Positions 1-8,211 of a stretch of DNA of 64,000 nucleotides are shown here, in pieces. The first letter of the stretch is position 1. Every line of letters starts with the position of its first letter. Source of the stretch: Leptolinea sp964397625 (GTDB taxonomy: Bacteria; Chloroflexota; Anaerolineae; Anaerolineales; Anaerolineaceae); the NCBI GenBank assembly GCA_964397625.1, contig CAYNJT010000001.1, positions 1 to 64,000 on the forward strand. Reading direction: 5' to 3'. The notes below the pieces were generated by a model. It was not told the DNA's origin and made no database searches. It saw only the letters and a program-made list of their open reading frames with translations. The position numbers and the translations under genes were made by a program.

Positions 1-10
1 CATGGGTTTA

Positions 11-16
11 TATAAT
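11..16 (+). promoter_or_regulatory. possible -10 element for the first gene
   Basis: A consensus TATAAT lies at 11-16. Any -35 box would fall before the window, so this is only half a promoter. If it is used, the transcript of the first gene carries a leader of about 105 nt that includes the hairpin at 81-118. Confidence 0.3.
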
Positions 17-80
17 TTATAAAATCTCCAAAAAACCTGCCGAACATATCCATAAAACCTCCACAATCCAATCGCATACT

Positions 81-118
81 ATGACTGTCACACCACATGA
101 CCTCAGTCATGATTTTTT
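81..118 (+). promoter_or_regulatory. leader hairpin(s) with T-run upstream of the first gene
   Basis: CATGAC (96-101) and GTCATG (106-111) form a short stem followed by TTTTTT at 113-118. An alternative longer-range stem pairs ATGACTG (81-87) with CAGTCAT (104-110). Both cannot form at once. The T-run ends three bases before the Shine-Dalgarno GGAGG at 121-125. It could be the terminator of an upstream gene outside the window, a palindromic operator, or a small attenuator; the sequence alone does not decide. Confidence 0.4.
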
Positions 119-129
119 CTGGAGGAAAA

Positions 130-561
130 ATGTTTTATAAAAGTCATATTGTTTTTCGAATTCTGGGCGCATTGTTACTCATCGCATTGATCTGCGCTGG
201 CGGCTATATGGCCTTCCAGGCTGGACAGGCCCAGGGGTATTTGCAGGCCTCTGCTGGAGGAACGGCTGTAACAGGAAGCCAACCATTGGCACAGGGTCAG
301 CTTTCGCACGCTGGCTATGGATTCATGTTTCCCCATTTTTTTCCGTTCATAGGACTGTTTGGACTGATCCCATTGATCTTTGTCCTTATGTTTGCCGGGT
401 GCTTTTTCCGACACATCATATTTGGTTACCCGCATAGAGGGTACTGCCGCTGTGGTCACAGGTTCTCGCGTCACCCTTTTTGGGAGGAAGATCCAGAATG
501 TGATGAAAGTGAGAAAAAGGCAAAAAACCCCGGTGAACAACCCGAACAATCCGCGAAATAG
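130..561 (+). CDS. small two-TM membrane protein of unknown function
   Basis: 143 residues. The start at 130 is chosen because GGAGG (121-125) sits just before it; an in-frame ATG at 97 lies inside the upstream hairpin and has no ribosome site. Two hydrophobic segments (about residues 9-30 and 71-93) are joined by a Gly/Ala/Gln-rich loop. The C-terminal tail has a short Cys/His cluster (CRCGHRFSRH) followed by an acidic and basic, Glu/Lys-rich end. I do not recognise a family. It lies upstream of a two-component system on the same strand, with a hairpin in between, so it may be a target of or accessory to that system. This link is inference. Confidence 0.6.
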   Translation: MFYKSHIVFRILGALLLIALICAGGYMAFQAGQAQGYLQASAGGTAVTGSQPLAQGQLSHAGYGFMFPHFFPFIGLFGLIPLIFVLMFAGCFFRHIIFGYPHRGYCRCGHRFSRHPFWEEDPECDESEKKAKNPGEQPEQSAK

Positions 562-571
562 ATGAACAAAT

Positions 572-596
572 CAGGCCCGGTAGTCTCCCGGGCCTG
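572..596 (+). terminator. GC-rich hairpin between the membrane protein and the response regulator
   Basis: CAGGCCCGG (572-580) pairs perfectly with CCGGGCCTG (588-596) around a 7-nt loop. It is followed by CAAATTTA rather than a clean T-run, so it is a weak or partial terminator, or an mRNA processing and stability element. Confidence 0.45.
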
Positions 597-627
597 CAAA
601 TTTACCGCATTCAGGTAAACTTCTAGT

Positions 628-1314
628 ATGCAAAAGTTGATATTGATCGTTGATGATGAGCCCAAGATCGTCAAACTTACCTGTGATTACCTGGTAAAGG
701 ATGGTTTTAGGGTTACCAGCGCAGAAGATGGGCTGACAGCCCTGGCTAAAGCCCGCCGCGAAAAACCGGACCTGATCGTCCTCGACCTGATGCTTCCAGA
801 AATGGACGGCCGGGAGGTTTGCCGGACCCTGAGGCGTGAAAGCGACGTGCCGATCATCATGCTCACGGCGCGTTCTGACGAGGCGGATCAACTGGTGGGA
901 TTGGAACTCGGGGCGGATGATTACATTACCAAACCATTCTCTCCGCGTACTTTGGTAGCCCGAGTACGCGCTGTGCTGCGTCGCGTCGGGGGGCATTTGA
1001 AACCGCAAACGATGATCCACGTGGGAGATCTGGAGATCGATTTGGCAGGACACAGTGTCCGGTTGAAGGGCGAATCAATCCACCTCACGCCCAATGAATT
1101 CCGACTGCTCGAAGTTCTTGCCCGGCACCCCGGTCAATTGTTGACCCGCGAGCAGCTTGTGGATCAGATGCATGGAATATCACTGGAGAGTTATGACCGC
1201 AGCATCGATTCGCATATCAAGAACTTGCGCCGCAAACTGGAAGCGGATCAGTCGCGACCTGTGTATATCAAAACAGTGTACGGCGAAGGTTATCGCTTTA
1301 TGGATATCCAATGA
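628..1314 (+). CDS. OmpR/PhoB-family response regulator
   Basis: 228 residues, standard length for the family. The receiver domain (about 1-118) has the acidic pair D9/D10, phospho-acceptor D53 in VLDLM, T80 and K102 in ITKPF. A winged-helix DNA-binding domain follows (about 130-228), with a clear recognition-helix and wing region (HIKNLRRKL, then VYGEGYRF). It should be phosphorylated by the kinase encoded immediately downstream, whose ATG overlaps this stop codon (ATGA), and then bind target promoters. The upstream membrane protein gene is a plausible target. No strong Shine-Dalgarno precedes the start. Confidence 0.93.
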   Translation: MQKLILIVDDEPKIVKLTCDYLVKDGFRVTSAEDGLTALAKARREKPDLIVLDLMLPEMDGREVCRTLRRESDVPIIMLTARSDEADQLVGLELGADDYITKPFSPRTLVARVRAVLRRVGGHLKPQTMIHVGDLEIDLAGHSVRLKGESIHLTPNEFRLLEVLARHPGQLLTREQLVDQMHGISLESYDRSIDSHIKNLRRKLEADQSRPVYIKTVYGEGYRFMDIQ

Positions 1315-2558
1315 GGTGGCGCAACCAGGACCAATGGCGGAGTCAATCCGCATGGCGTGACGAGAAAGTTGAGGACCAACCGCGCGGTTGTGTGCCCGAC
1401 ATGAACGAAATGTCACACGGTCATACCTGGCGCTTGGGAGACGACTGGTCTTCCGATATGCGTTGGCATCACACCCCGCCTGATTGGATCGCCAACCGGC
1501 CAAGGAAACGCCGCTTTCTATTCCTGCGGTTCCTGTTCTTCTTCATCCCCATGCTGGTCACACTGGTTGTGGTGATGAGCCTGCTGTTAAATCAGGTCTA
1601 CCGACCGCTGCAGGACATGATCCCGCACACGGGGATTCTGATGATCGTGGTGGTTGGGATTCCACTGGTGATCGGACTGGTCGCTTTCATCTATGGTGGA
1701 TTGGCGTTCCGCAGGTTCGGTTCTCCCATGGCAGATATCATGGCCGCCCTTGATGCTGTGGCAAACGGCGATCTGAGAGTCCGTGTGGACGAAAACTCAC
1801 ATGGTGAATTCCTGCAAATGCAGCGCAGTTTCAATCGCATGGCTGAAGAGTTGTCCAGGGCAGAAACGAACCGCCGTAATATGACGGCAGACGTGGTTCA
1901 CGAACTGCGCACGCCATTGCATATTATTCAGGGGAATCTTGAAGGTCTTCTGGATGGTGTGTATGAACCGACAAAAGAGCAGATCAGCGCGACACTGGAT
2001 GAAACCCGGCTGTTAGCCCGCCTGGTGGCCGACCTCCAGACTCTTTCACTGGCTGAAGCGGGAAAGTTGTATTTACATAAGGAACTGATTTCAGCAGGTG
2101 ACCTGATCGAAGATGCTGTCACCAGTTTTTCCGGGTTGGCGGCTGAAAACGGAATCACTCTGACCACCGAGATCACCGGCAGCACGGATATGTTGATGAT
2201 CAGCGCTGATCCTGACCGGTTGAGCCAGGTGCTCAATAACCTGGTGGCGAATGCCGTTCGATACACCCCAACCGGCGGGAAGATCACATTAAAGGTAAAT
2301 GGTGAAAAAAGCGGCGTTCGGATCGCCGTGGAAGATACCGGCAGCGGTATTGCCGAAGAAGACCTGCCCTTTGTGTTCGACCGCTTCTGGAAGGCGGATC
2401 AATCCCGTTCGCGGCATGAAGGCACCGGCAGTGGACTGGGGCTGGCTATTGCCCGCCAGCTTGTTCAGGCGCACGGCGGGAACATCACTGTGGAAAGTAA
2501 AATCGGGCAGGGAACCCGTTTTATCATCCAGATCCCCGCAGAAGCAGACGGCGGTTGA
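1311..2558 (+). CDS. membrane sensor histidine kinase (BaeS/HAMP type)
   Basis: 415 residues. About 68 residues of Trp/Arg/His-rich N-terminus precede two membrane helices (about 69-93 and 107-134) with a periplasmic loop of only about 13 residues, so signal sensing is probably intramembrane or intracellular. HAMP follows (about 134-186), then the dimerisation domain with phospho-acceptor H197 in VVHELRTPL. The ATPase domain carries N-box NLVANAVRYT, G1 DTGSGI and G2 GSGLGL. It overlaps the response regulator by four bases, so the two are translationally coupled partners. The long cytoplasmic N-terminus is unusual and could be a separate input domain. Confidence 0.92.
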   Translation: MRWRNQDQWRSQSAWRDEKVEDQPRGCVPDMNEMSHGHTWRLGDDWSSDMRWHHTPPDWIANRPRKRRFLFLRFLFFFIPMLVTLVVVMSLLLNQVYRPLQDMIPHTGILMIVVVGIPLVIGLVAFIYGGLAFRRFGSPMADIMAALDAVANGDLRVRVDENSHGEFLQMQRSFNRMAEELSRAETNRRNMTADVVHELRTPLHIIQGNLEGLLDGVYEPTKEQISATLDETRLLARLVADLQTLSLAEAGKLYLHKELISAGDLIEDAVTSFSGLAAENGITLTTEITGSTDMLMISADPDRLSQVLNNLVANAVRYTPTGGKITLKVNGEKSGVRIAVEDTGSGIAEEDLPFVFDRFWKADQSRSRHEGTGSGLGLAIARQLVQAHGGNITVESKIGQGTRFIIQIPAEADGG

Positions 2559-2640
2559 ACCGAGCCCCCGACAGCCTCTGGATATCATTAATGAGATCAA
2601 ATATGCTTGGGCAATCCCCAACGCCAGGTAATCCCGGGAG

Positions 2641-3060
2641 CTATTTACCTATTATGGCTGCGATCCCGATCTGTGCCAGATCTTCGTCTTCTTCCGTGAC
2701 CAGCCCGCTTACGGCCACGGCACCCGCAACTTCTCCATCGATGGTTACCGGGAATCCGCCGCCCCAACCGAGGTAACGCAGGTCGCCGTAATTGGTAAGC
2801 GAAAAACCGGTTTCCGGATGGCGGGATGCCCGTCCCACATCGCCGGATGGTTTGCGTTCGCGGGCGGCCGTCCAGGCTTTGTTGGTCGCGATGACCACAG
2901 AGGAAACGGGAGCGCCATCCATGCGCAGCAGGGCGATCAGTTCACCCTGCGCGTCCGCCACGGCGATTACCGCGGCTTTGCGGCGTTTTTCGAGTTCTGC
3001 CTGGATGGCATTGATGGCGGCTTGCGCTTCGATATGACCGAGGCTGGTGATATGTCTCAT
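2641..3060 (-). CDS. GlcG/HbpS-family (DUF336) protein
   Basis: 139 residues, full length for this alpha/beta family whose members bind heme or cobalamin-related ligands or have no assigned role. The family signature is seen in the central TNKAWTAA helix and the Gly-rich GWGGGFPV stretch near the C-terminus. The start is supported by GGGAGG about 10 bases upstream on the minus strand. It is the last gene of a compact minus-strand run with a nitroreductase-like protein, an MBL hydrolase and a flavodoxin, suggesting a redox-related context. A specific ligand cannot be assigned. Confidence 0.8.
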   Translation of the reverse strand: MRHITSLGHIEAQAAINAIQAELEKRRKAAVIAVADAQGELIALLRMDGAPVSSVVIATNKAWTAARERKPSGDVGRASRHPETGFSLTNYGDLRYLGWGGGFPVTIDGEVAGAVAVSGLVTEEDEDLAQIGIAAIIGK

Positions 3061-3075
3061 GTCTAATCCTCCCGT

Positions 3076-3534
3076 CTAATGATTGTCTAAATTAATACCT
3101 ACCATAACCATTGAACCGGCGGCCTGTTTCAGGTCCTCTTGATTGAAACCGCCATCGGTTTCTTTGCGCACCCTGTATAAGCCCGCGCCGGCCGGCATTT
3201 TATGAAAGAAAAGTTCAAGTGCCTGCGTCATGGTAACCATATCTTTGTCAGCTTTAAGTAGGCTCGCCCGGGCCGTAATCTCATTTCCGCGCAAAGTCAA
3301 TTTCACCTGTGTGTCATTCTGGATGTTGTGCCACCAGACTTTCTTTTCCGGCATACCAGGGATGACATATATTCTTCCGCCATCTTGCAGGTAGGATACC
3401 GGCAGAGTGTATTCCTTTCCGCTTTTAAGCCCGGTGTAGGTGATCAACATAATGCCTTTGCTCATTACTCCATGCAGTGGAGAGCGTAAAATCAGGCGCA
3501 CCAGCGGATTCCAGATGTGATTCATAAACCACAT
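3076..3534 (-). CDS. deazaflavin (F420)-dependent nitroreductase-like protein (DUF385)
   Basis: 152 residues. The central region (TYTGLKSGKEYTLPV, then a Trp-Trp-His segment and a beta strand) matches the split-barrel DUF385/Ddn family that binds F420 or other flavins. The start at 3534 is supported by GGAGG five bases before it on the minus strand; a second in-frame Met three codons later has no such site. It lies 12 bases from the MBL gene and so is likely co-transcribed. F420 use is inferred from the family; the cofactor pathway is not in the window. Confidence 0.78.
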   Translation of the reverse strand: MWFMNHIWNPLVRLILRSPLHGVMSKGIMLITYTGLKSGKEYTLPVSYLQDGGRIYVIPGMPEKKVWWHNIQNDTQVKLTLRGNEITARASLLKADKDMVTMTQALELFFHKMPAGAGLYRVRKETDGGFNQEDLKQAAGSMVMVGINLDNH

Positions 3535-3546
3535 ACTTACCTCCGG

Positions 3547-4308
3547 TCAGTTCTTGTTGAGCGTAAGAATCTCGCCATCCAACGGGATCAAAAGCCGGTT
3601 GTCGTTTATGCCTTTTCCACGGGCGTACTCGCGCAGATCGGCGCGGGATACGGTGGCATGGTCAAGCGCTTCCATATGAACGGCAACAACCGTGGCATTC
3701 GGGGCGAGTTGGCAAATTTCCATCGTCTGTGCGGCATCTGTCAGGATTAAAACCCGGTCTTTTCCCCACACGGCGCCGCTGGAGTGAGTGATGATCACCC
3801 CGGGTTTCGCACGATGAATTACTCCGCGAATCTCATCGGTAAGCAGAGAATCGCCAACCCAGACGACAGTCGGTTCATCATCCGCCGAAAAAACGAAGCC
3901 GGAAACATTGCCCATTTCAGCCAGAACCAATCCGCTGCCGTGTTGCCCGCCAAAGCGTTCAATGCGGATTCCTTTCCACACAATGTACTCATTCACCGAG
4001 TTGATTTTTGTGAAGCCTTTTGATTTTAGATCGCATTTATCCTGCGGCTGACAAAAGACCTGGGTGTCTTTAGGCAACAGCGAGGCGGCGGCCGGGTCGA
4101 AATGGTCAGAATGAAGGTGCGAGATCAAAAAGAACTCCGCTCCCTTGATAACTTCTTCTGCCGGCACGGGAAGGTCGACCATCGGATTGGGTGATTTGCC
4201 TGTGTATGACGGGCGTGAGAACTTGTCTGCCAGGTAGGGATCGCATACGAAAAGATGCCCGTGATATATAATTCGCATGGTCGCGTTGCGGATGGATTGA
4301 ATTTGCAT
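3547..4308 (-). CDS. MBL-fold metal-dependent hydrolase (UlaG-like)
   Basis: 253 residues. The metallo-beta-lactamase signature HxHxDH is at H64, H66, D68, H69 (SHLHSDHFD). Further His and Asp residues expected for a two-metal site follow in GDSLL and in the VHMEALDH region. It belongs to the compact L-ascorbate-6-phosphate-lactonase-like branch often annotated only as Zn-dependent hydrolase. A GAGGA ribosome site precedes the ATG. It is packed between a flavodoxin gene (6-base gap) and a DUF385 gene, so it is very likely in one operon with them. The substrate is unknown. Confidence 0.85.
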   Translation of the reverse strand: MQIQSIRNATMRIIYHGHLFVCDPYLADKFSRPSYTGKSPNPMVDLPVPAEEVIKGAEFFLISHLHSDHFDPAAASLLPKDTQVFCQPQDKCDLKSKGFTKINSVNEYIVWKGIRIERFGGQHGSGLVLAEMGNVSGFVFSADDEPTVVWVGDSLLTDEIRGVIHRAKPGVIITHSSGAVWGKDRVLILTDAAQTMEICQLAPNATVVAVHMEALDHATVSRADLREYARGKGINDNRLLIPLDGEILTLNKN

Positions 4309-4314
4309 TTTTCC

Positions 4315-4830
4315 TCAATAAAGAAGTTTAGGTAACGTGACTGCCCAGGCGTGGATTGCATTCCAATCGCGATGATCGCCTTCACCCCACACGCCGAACA
4401 ACACACTCAGTTTAAATTTGATTCGGTCAATCAGAGATGGCATACTCTTTATGTCCAGGGCGCCTGCGAACAAGCCCTCGGAACGCGGCTTGACCAACGC
4501 GCGCACGGGCCGCATCCACTCGGAAACACCGTCGCGGTATTTGCCATTTCCAATGGCCATAGTCATACAGACCAGGAACGCCGCGAAAGGCCGCTGGTTT
4601 AAAGCCGCCTTATGGGTTTTAAGGAAAAGTATCGCTTCGGGCAGCCAGGTTCTGTCGTGAATGGCGCTTCCGGCTATAACCGCTTTATACGGCAAGATAT
4701 CTTTAACATCAGGCATGGGAAGCACATCAACCAGTGCGCCTGATTCTGTTAATGCTGCCGCGATCGCCTGGGCTACTCCAATCGTTGAACCGGTACGACT
4801 GGCATACGTCACCAGAATTCGCTCATTCAT
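4315..4830 (-). CDS. flavodoxin-domain protein
   Basis: 171 residues. The N-terminal FMN phosphate-binding loop is evident (TYASRTGST, residues 9-17), followed by the AVIAGSAIHD and FLVCMTMA strands of a flavodoxin fold. The overall shape resembles HemG-type protoporphyrinogen oxidase and related menaquinone-linked flavodoxins, but identity as HemG cannot be claimed from sequence alone. An AGGAG site precedes the ATG. It is first in the tight run flavodoxin, MBL hydrolase, DUF385, GlcG-like, which reads like a small redox operon. Confidence 0.82.
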   Translation of the reverse strand: MNERILVTYASRTGSTIGVAQAIAAALTESGALVDVLPMPDVKDILPYKAVIAGSAIHDRTWLPEAILFLKTHKAALNQRPFAAFLVCMTMAIGNGKYRDGVSEWMRPVRALVKPRSEGLFAGALDIKSMPSLIDRIKFKLSVLFGVWGEGDHRDWNAIHAWAVTLPKLLY

Positions 4831-4923
4831 GGACTTCTTCTCCTATACGGCAAGAGATCGATGATCAGGCTAATTATAAGGTTTTCCCCGGTTGAAAGTT
4901 GATTGACAATCACGGTTAAAAGA

Positions 4924-5805
4924 TTATACAGAGGTAATTGGAGGAGTTTCCTTAACACCTATACCGGAACTTTTCCGCCAGAAGACAAACGCAAGGAATA
5001 CAGCCACCAATGCCAGTCCGCAACCAAATTCATCGATGACATATGGCGTTATATCATTCTGAATGGTCAGAGGAGTGAAAATGGTTTGCACAAAGATATT
5101 GTGACTGGCATGTAATACTGTGGCTGTCCACAGGCTGCCGGATTTCAACCGCAGCCAGGCAAACACAAAACTTATGCCAATCACAAGGATTAAAAACATC
5201 AACGCGGCATACCATTTCGGTGTTCCTGGCAGGTTGTAATCTGAGAACAGGATCATTGGCATGTGCCATACCGCCCAGATCAAACCGCTGAAAAGACTTA
5301 CCAGTGGAAAAGGCAGCATTTTGGCCAGCTCAGGAACCAACAGCCCCCGCCAGCCGATCTCTTCTCCCAGAGCGGAAACCAGACTGACCGCCACACCTGC
5401 AGTGCCCATGAAGACTATGTACAAAATTATGGTCACATCCGAAGACGTTCCAGGAAAGGATTGAACAGCAGCTTTGACCAGTTGTGCGCCGGGAATTCCA
5501 CCCAATCCACTCAACCAGGTGAATCCATAAACAACCAGACAGTAACCAACAGGGATAATGTACGCCAACCCCAGATATTTTGCTTTTCCTGGCTTCCAAC
5601 CCAGTCCTTTTAATGAGCGCTCAAAGAATAACTGGGTAATGATGGCGGCCAATCCGGGTGACCACATCAAGAGAAAAACATATAGACCGTCATTGGCATT
5701 TAATGAACCAGCGGAAATGATGCCAATTTCTAATATGGAAGAGATAAGAAGAGTTAACCCAAGAAAAACGGTGATTTTCTTCCCCGCAATGGATTTTGGT
5801 ACCAA
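4924..5805 (-). CDS. CPBP-family intramembrane metalloprotease
   Basis: About 294 residues from a TTG start at 5805. This start is chosen because GGAGG (5810-5814 on the minus strand) lies just upstream; the longer frame reaching 5841 has no ribosome site and would place that site inside the gene. Seven or eight hydrophobic segments are visible. The three CPBP (Abi/Rce1-like) motifs are present: EExxxR in GEEIGWRG, then AVWHMP, then HASHN. Members cleave membrane peptides or confer bacteriocin self-immunity; the substrate here is unknown. It lies 93 bases upstream of the flavodoxin run and may share its transcript. Confidence 0.85.
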   Translation of the reverse strand: MVPKSIAGKKITVFLGLTLLISSILEIGIISAGSLNANDGLYVFLLMWSPGLAAIITQLFFERSLKGLGWKPGKAKYLGLAYIIPVGYCLVVYGFTWLSGLGGIPGAQLVKAAVQSFPGTSSDVTIILYIVFMGTAGVAVSLVSALGEEIGWRGLLVPELAKMLPFPLVSLFSGLIWAVWHMPMILFSDYNLPGTPKWYAALMFLILVIGISFVFAWLRLKSGSLWTATVLHASHNIFVQTIFTPLTIQNDITPYVIDEFGCGLALVAVFLAFVFWRKSSGIGVKETPPITSV

Positions 5806-5951
5806 ATTACCTCCACAGATCATCAGGATTACAAGAACCAATAAAAGAGTTGAGTTATTAAACGATTATTAAATTGCCTTAACATCCATCCGGATGGGCA
5901 GAGTTGCCGAATGTATTGTAATACTCGAATCAAAGTTAAATCGCAGGGCAA

Positions 5952-6902
5952 TCAGGCGTGATCAAGAACATATTCCGCGGTTTGCGCGTCTGTAACAAGC
6001 ACATCCACCAGTTTGCCGCGAAGTGCGCCTAAAATAGCGTCACCTTTGCGTATATCTCCAGCCACCGCGATGATCGTCCCGATTTTTTCGAGGGATGGCC
6101 GGTCGATGGTGACCACACGGTCATTGATATCGATATCAAGCAGCTTTCCATCAATGGAATAATGATAACCGCAGAAATCACAGACTACGCCTTTCGCGGC
6201 AAGCTGCTTTCGTTGTTCCTCGGTTACATAACCGGCAATTTTCAAACTGTAAAGATCTGGATGTATTGATCCAATTCCTACCAGCGCAATCTCTGCCTGA
6301 CTGGCGCGGATCAGAGTTGATTTGATCCCGGGGTCTTTCAGCAAGGCATCGCGCACTGTTTTATTTTCTACAATCAACGGAGCGTGAAGATAGTAACCGG
6401 TGGCATTAAGTCGATCTGTTAATTTTTGAGCGAGGAGAGGGCCATCTGAAAGGTTATGTTCAAGCCCGGTAGCTCCAATCATCTGTACCACTTCAACACC
6501 GTGCATTTTTCTTGGTTTCAGCGCCTGGATCATGTGTTGAAGGGCGCTGCCCCAGGAAATACCAATCACCATGTTGTCATGCAGGATTGAAGAGACGTAT
6601 TCCGCCATCAGCATGCCCAATCCGGTCAATACTTCGCTATACATATAATCGTCCATGACCATTACTCGGGCATCTTTGAGGCCGAATGTTTTCATTAAAG
6701 CAGTTTCAATCTTCCTGGATGTCCAGGGGAAATGAACATTGATTTCCACGATACTGCGTTCACGGGCCTCATTGATAAGGCGTGAAATCATGGTTCGCGC
6801 GATACCGGAGCCATCGGCAATTTCCTGCTGGGTTTTATTTTCTGTGTAATAAAGATGCGCAACGCGTGCCAGAAGCGCGTTACGGGATTCGGTATCATCC
6901 AT
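5952..6902 (-). CDS. SorC-family sugar-binding transcriptional regulator
   Basis: 316 residues. The N-terminal helix-turn-helix (about 10-45, motif TQQEIADGSGIARTMISRL) is followed by the large SorC sugar-phosphate-binding domain (GISWGSAL, GATG and GVGSI-like strands). Such regulators respond to phosphorylated sugars and usually control a neighbouring catabolic operon. No sugar operon is present here, which makes this one an orphan in the window. Its promoter region (6903-7050) contains overlapping inverted repeats at 6947-6977, suggesting autoregulation. The gene starts ATG with only a weak ribosome site. Confidence 0.88.
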   Translation of the reverse strand: MDDTESRNALLARVAHLYYTENKTQQEIADGSGIARTMISRLINEARERSIVEINVHFPWTSRKIETALMKTFGLKDARVMVMDDYMYSEVLTGLGMLMAEYVSSILHDNMVIGISWGSALQHMIQALKPRKMHGVEVVQMIGATGLEHNLSDGPLLAQKLTDRLNATGYYLHAPLIVENKTVRDALLKDPGIKSTLIRASQAEIALVGIGSIHPDLYSLKIAGYVTEEQRKQLAAKGVVCDFCGYHYSIDGKLLDIDINDRVVTIDRPSLEKIGTIIAVAGDIRKGDAILGALRGKLVDVLVTDAQTAEYVLDHA

Positions 6903-6946
6903 GAGACGCCCTTGTAAAAAAGGATGTAAAAATTCAAATTCAGCTT

Positions 6947-6977
6947 CACTATTGCACGAATAGTGCCATAGTGCAAT
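6947..6977. promoter_or_regulatory. putative operator of the SorC regulator
   Basis: Two overlapping inverted repeats occur 45-75 bases upstream of the SorC start: CACTAT (6947-6952) with ATAGTG (6960-6965), and ATTGCAC (6951-6957) with GTGCAAT (6971-6977). ATAGTGC is also directly repeated at 6960 and 6968. Symmetry at helical spacing next to a HTH regulator is the usual layout of an autoregulatory operator. No binding data; inference. Confidence 0.5.
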
Positions 6978-7050
6978 GATATCAAACCAGCCTTAATGTT
7001 TGATAATCTGATTTGACATAAATATAAGGTCAATGTGTTCCGGCTGTCTG

Positions 7051-7947
7051 TTATGGAAGCAGGGGAGAGCCTCTTTCTGTTTGAATCTCATAGCTCATAC
7101 CATCGGTTGTCAGAGTGATCGTCCCATTAAAGTTAGTTCCATACACTCTGGCACCGGCCAGGAGCAGGTTGTCGATGGTATCTTGATTTGGAAACCCGGG
7201 AAAGTTGTTCGAAGCGGAATAGATTGCCGCGCTCGGGTGGACTGCAGCCAGAAATGAGGGATCAGAGGATGTGTCTCCCGCGTGGTGGGCTACTTTTAAG
7301 ATATCTGCCTGAATATTCAAATTGGATTTGACCAACCTGGTTTCTATGGGTTTTTCTATATCCCCGGTGAACAAGAAACGGATTTTCCCTACATGTAGTG
7401 AAAGAACCAGGGAATTGTTATTCACCAAATCCGGGCGGATGCGAGATGGATTTATCACATTCAATGTCCATTCACCGAAAGGAATACGATCCCCTGCCTT
7501 AACCACTCTTCGGTGAACACCAGTTTCATGAATGGCTTTTTGTAATTCTTCAAAATAGGGAGAATCGATTTCCTGTCCGTTTTCAACAAACTCCCCCACA
7601 TTTATGTTCTTCAATACTTCCGGAATTCCGCCGATATGATCTTCATATGCATGTGTGGCTATGACCGTATCCAACTCTGTAATATTATGACTTTTCAGGT
7701 ATTTCAAGGTGCCAGATTGGGGATAGCCGGCATCGATCAGCACAGTATCACCCTTAGAGGATATCAATAGGATCGAATCCCCATGATCAATGTTAATAAA
7801 CGCCACCTGTAAATGCGGTAGAGAAATCCTTCCGATCGTTGACGTTGCAAAAAAGCCCGCCCAGATAATTAGCAGTGTAGTCAAAACGAGAAAAATTTTT
7901 GCGGGTAAGAATTGATTTGATGCGCGGTGATTTTTAATCATGGTCAT
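7051..7947 (-). CDS. membrane-anchored ComEC/Rec2-like MBL-fold protein
   Basis: 298 residues. One N-terminal hydrophobic segment (about 16-35) is followed by an extracytoplasmic metallo-beta-lactamase domain. The metal motif is H99, D103, H104 (THAYEDHIGG), with GDIEK and AHHAGDTSS later, the pattern of the C-terminal nuclease/hydrolase domain of ComEC. The competence pore domain itself is absent, so this is a stand-alone secreted or anchored hydrolase, common in Gram-positive-like lineages and Chloroflexota. Nucleic acid or phosphodiester substrates are plausible but not shown. The SorC gene lies downstream on the same strand, 148 bases away. Confidence 0.8.
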   Translation of the reverse strand: MTMIKNHRASNQFLPAKIFLVLTTLLIIWAGFFATSTIGRISLPHLQVAFINIDHGDSILLISSKGDTVLIDAGYPQSGTLKYLKSHNITELDTVIATHAYEDHIGGIPEVLKNINVGEFVENGQEIDSPYFEELQKAIHETGVHRRVVKAGDRIPFGEWTLNVINPSRIRPDLVNNNSLVLSLHVGKIRFLFTGDIEKPIETRLVKSNLNIQADILKVAHHAGDTSSDPSFLAAVHPSAAIYSASNNFPGFPNQDTIDNLLLAGARVYGTNFNGTITLTTDGMSYEIQTERGSPLLP

Positions 7948-8041
7948 AGTTATTTGTTATCAGACTTATATAAAGGATTTGGTTCATTAAGCATAATCTA
8001 ATCAATGCATTTGTTCAATGAACCTTATTCAAACCGCGGAA

Positions 8042-8070
8042 TTGACACGCGACCAATCCTACGGTATCCT
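8042..8070 (+). promoter_or_regulatory. promoter of the SRP RNA gene
   Basis: TTGACA (8042-8047), a 17-nt spacer and TATCCT (8065-8070), placed so that transcription would start at about 8077, exactly where the paired 5' end of the SRP RNA begins. This is one of the best sigma-70-like promoters in the window. Confidence 0.85.
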
Positions 8071-8076
8071 TACGCG

Positions 8077-8185
8077 GCGTTCGGGTGGGACCGGCGCGGC
8101 AGAATCTTTCGAACCCCGCCAGGTCTGAGAGGAAGCAACGGTAAGGAGGACACTCTGGGTGCCGCCGGGTTTCCTGCCCGAACGC
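8077..8185 (+). ncRNA. ffs: signal recognition particle RNA (4.5S-like, small bacterial type)
   Basis: About 109 nt. The ends pair: GCGTTCGGG from 8077 with CCCGAACGC ending at 8185, extended by wobble pairs to about 13 bp. The conserved Ffh-binding apical region is visible as CCAGGTCTGAGAGGAAGCA near 8118-8137, followed by the 3' half with GGGTGCCGCCGGG. This is the single-hairpin bacterial form without an Alu domain. It has its own strong promoter (8042-8070). No clear terminator follows; the methyltransferase gene starts 26 bases later, so read-through into that gene is possible. A long open frame starting at 8005 covers this RNA but is not coding over it. Confidence 0.93.
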
Positions 8186-8211
8186 ATTTCATTCATGTGG
8201 AGAGAAAAACC

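Noticed and set aside
7981..8024. 8-bp inverted repeat GGTTCATT...AATGAACC
   Set aside because: The 28-nt spacing and lack of a T-run or nearby regulator make it too weak to call a site.
8005..8211. N-terminal extension of the methyltransferase frame
   Set aside because: The stretch is covered by the SRP RNA and its promoter, and the ATG at 8212 has a ribosome site.
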